Assembly (NCBI GenBank): GCA_030618475.1
Contig: JAUXDG010000130.1
Coordinates: 1-7,410, forward strand
From: Gammaproteobacteria bacterium
GTDB lineage: Bacteria; Pseudomonadota; Gammaproteobacteria; DSM-19610
Direction: 5' to 3'
Length of the DNA stretch: 7,410 nt
Positions 6,242 to 7,410 of the stretch are shown here, piece after piece. How positions within the stretch are numbered: position 1 is the stretch's first letter; each line of letters starts with the position of its first letter. The notes beneath the pieces are model-generated. The model worked only from the letters and a program-made list of their open reading frames with translations, made no database searches and had not been told where the DNA came from. The translations under genes were made by a program, and so were the position numbers.

Positions 6242-7100
6242 GTCTTCGAGTGCCGCCCGGCAGGGCTATCAGTGGTGTCGCAGGCTGGCACAGTCCCATT
6301 ATGAGAATTTCCCGGTTGCCTCCCGCCTCCTGCCAGGCCGCCTGCGCGACCCGGTCGCAGCAATTTACGCCTTTGCGCGTACCGCGGATGATATCGCCGA
6401 CGAAGGTGGCGTTTCCGGCGAGCTGCGCCTTCATCGACTGAATGAGATGGAAATAGCATTGGATGCTGTCGAAACCGGCAGTACAAACGACTCCCCGCTG
6501 TTCCAGGCACTTGCCGATACCATCAACCACTATCGACTACCTGTCGACCTGTTTCGTGATTTACTCAGCGCATTTCGCCAGGACGTGCACAAGACGCGCT
6601 ACACAGACTTTGCAGAAATCATGGATTACTGCAGGCGCTCGGCCAACCCTGTCGGACGACTGATGCTGTACCTGACAGGGCAGGTGTCGGAAGGCACGCT
6701 CGTTATGTCGGACGCTGTCTGCAGCGCACTGCAGCTGATCAACTTTGTGCAGGATATTGATCGGGATTACCGGGAAAAACACCGCATCTACATCCCGCTG
6801 GATGAATTGCAACGCTTTGCTGTAAGCGAAGAAGACATTGGCCAGCGGCGTAACAGCCCCCGCTTCAAGCAATTGGTCCACTTCCAGATCCGGCGTGCTG
6901 CAGAACTGCTGTGTTCCGGCAGCCCACTCGGCAGGCAGACCAGGGGCCGCTTCGGCCTGGAACTGCGAGCCATTATACTCGGTGGCTCGCGGATACTGGA
7001 AAAACTCCGTCAACAGGATGATCCGTTCGACCGGCCCAGGCTCAATTCCATTGATCGCCTGCAAATCATTTGGGGCGCCATAAAACCAGGAACATCCTGA
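6213..7100 (+). CDS. hpnC: Squalene synthase HpnC (hydroxysqualene-forming)
   Basis: HpnC is a trans-isoprenyl diphosphate synthase family enzyme that turns presqualene diphosphate into hydroxysqualene; HpnD makes the substrate from farnesyl diphosphate and HpnE reduces the product to squalene, the hopanoid precursor. The 295 residues show HYENFPVASRLLPGRLRDPVAAIYAFARTADDIADEG (29-65), typical of HpnC, with the first Asp-rich site DDIAD at 59-63; YCRRSANPVGR at 139-149; and the second Asp-rich site in LINFVQDIDRDY (175-186, Asp181 and Asp185) for Mg-diphosphate binding. The start at 6213 has a close GGGAG just before it and overlaps rmuC by 29 bases; ATG 6231 is an alternative without a binding site. 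hpnD and hpnE do not follow; about 280 bases of non-coding sequence run to the contig end. HpnD is the alternative call, less likely from the N-terminal motif. Confidence 0.9.
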   Translation: MPTRPLMSIESSSAARQGYQWCRRLAQSHYENFPVASRLLPGRLRDPVAAIYAFARTADDIADEGGVSGELRLHRLNEMEIALDAVETGSTNDSPLFQALADTINHYRLPVDLFRDLLSAFRQDVHKTRYTDFAEIMDYCRRSANPVGRLMLYLTGQVSEGTLVMSDAVCSALQLINFVQDIDRDYREKHRIYIPLDELQRFAVSEEDIGQRRNSPRFKQLVHFQIRRAAELLCSGSPLGRQTRGRFGLELRAIILGGSRILEKLRQQDDPFDRPRLNSIDRLQIIWGAIKPGTS

Positions 7101-7247
7101 TAGATCTGTTGCCGTCATTACCGCACGCTCGAACCAAGTGACAAAGCACCCTTGCCGTACGGGTGAGTTCCGCATTGGGACTGCATCTGGTTGACAGGTT
7201 GAGTTGCAACGCGACCGGTCGAATGAATTCTACCCTACAATCTTGCC
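7101..7247. other. Non-coding stretch after hpnC
   Basis: No gene is supported here. A 5-bp stem CACCC (7147-7151) / GGGTG (7161-7165) enclosing the palindrome CCGTACGG is the only terminator-like hairpin after hpnC and it lacks a T-tract. A near-palindrome, GGTCGAAT-GA-ATTCTACC at 7217-7234 (7 of 8 bases pair), resembles GTCGAATGAATTC-type intergenic repeats I associate with gammaproteobacteria. Confidence 0.45.
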
Positions 7248-7380
7248 ACAAGGTGAATCGCCGTCAGGCGAGAGAGGGTGCCCTGGGGTACAAGGTGAAT
7301 CGCCGTCAGGCGAGACAAGGTGAATTGCGCAGCAAGAGAGGGTCCTCCAGAGGAGCCTCTCGGAATGTCCCATTCCTCAC
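7248..7380. repeat. Modular repeat array, three units related to the 4712-4810 element
   Basis: Three units begin with ACAAGGTGAAT at 7248, 7290 and 7315. Units 1 and 2 share an identical 25-base segment (7248-7272 and 7290-7314) with the hairpin TCGCC-GTCA-GGCGA. Unit 1 then runs AGAGGG directly into TGCCCTGGGGTAC (7279-7291), a shortened form lacking the second and third hairpins. Unit 3 (7315-7380) carries TTGC-GCA-GCAA plus the GAGAGG/CCTCTC and GGAATG/CATTCC hairpins and matches 4728-4793 at 65 of 66 bases. It stops exactly where adapter sequence starts. Spacing between units is 42 and 25 bases, so this is not a regular tandem or CRISPR array. Confidence 0.8.
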
Positions 7381-7410
7381 AAGTCGGAGGCCAAGCGGTC
7401 TTAGGAAGAC
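7381..7410. other. Sequencing adapter remnant (MGI/BGI DNBSEQ type)
   Basis: The last 30 bases, starting AAGTCGGAGGCC and ending TTAGGAAGAC, match the first 30 bases of the 32-base MGI/BGI read-1 adapter as I remember it. Homology between the two long repeat copies (4728-4793 and 7315-7380) breaks at precisely this point, as expected if genuine sequence ends at 7380. These bases should not be treated as genomic. Confidence 0.92.

Noticed and set aside
6561..7175. A 204-codon open frame on the minus strand over hpnC
   Set aside because: It is a shadow of hpnC with no recognisable motif and an unsuitable composition.
7191..7196. Perfect -35 hexamer TTGACA
   Set aside because: No acceptable -10 lies 16-18 bases downstream (ACCGGT at 17); the nearest TACAAT at 7236-7241 is too far, and no gene follows.
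7066..7251. A 61-codon minus-strand frame after hpnC
   Set aside because: It overlaps the hpnC end and a GAATTCATTCGACC-type repeat; no start signal or motif is seen.
7248..7380. CRISPR array
   Set aside because: Only three units, at unequal spacing (42 and 25 bases), with no spacer-like unique sequences and with a related copy 2.5 kb away.
7381..7410. Novel sequence or att-like junction at the end of the repeat array
   Set aside because: It matches a sequencing adapter, so the junction is technical.

Overview
The window looks like one contig from a free-living gammaproteobacterium, probably of saline or alkaline habitat. The basis is gene content and protein style: an NhaD-type Na+/H+ antiporter, an amidotransferase of the N-acetylglutaminylglutamine amide (NAGGN) osmolyte pathway, a proteobacterial monothiol glutaredoxin, RmuC and the hopanoid-pathway squalene synthase HpnC. 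Moderately high GC and several families of short intergenic repeats fit a Chromatiales/Ectothiorhodospiraceae-like genome, but the exact lineage is inference.

Layout: (1) 2-391, + strand, the 3' part of an unrecognised gene cut by the left edge. (2) 392-601, an intergenic stretch with an 18-bp-arm inverted repeat, a 13-bp palindrome and a promoter-like TATAAT. (3) 602-2071, nhaD (+). (4) 2072-2241, a convergent intergenic gap with a perfect 29-bp-arm inverted repeat. (5) 2242-2565, grxD (-). (6) 2808-4589, an asnO-type NAGGN amidotransferase (-). (7) 4590-4897, a divergent intergenic region carrying a highly structured repeat that folds on paper into a closed multi-hairpin junction. (8) 4898-6241 rmuC and 6213-7100 hpnC (+), overlapping and probably one operon. 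(9) 7101-7380, non-coding, ending in a modular array of the same repeat family as in (7). (10) 7381-7410, not biological: it matches the start of the MGI/BGI DNBSEQ sequencing adapter.

How the genes work together: nhaD (sodium extrusion and pH balance) and asnO (final amidation of a dipeptide osmolyte) both suit life in salt, although they are separate transcription units on opposite strands. The usual partners of asnO (ngg and a peptidase) and of hpnC (hpnD, hpnE) are absent here, so both pathways must be completed elsewhere in the genome.

The gene content is ordinary. The most unusual material is between the genes: a repeat family built from hairpin modules, one full copy at 4712-4810 and three partial or shortened copies at 7248-7380. 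The first hairpin differs in sequence between copies but keeps its pairing. The array ends at adapter sequence, so its arrangement near the contig end should be treated with caution.
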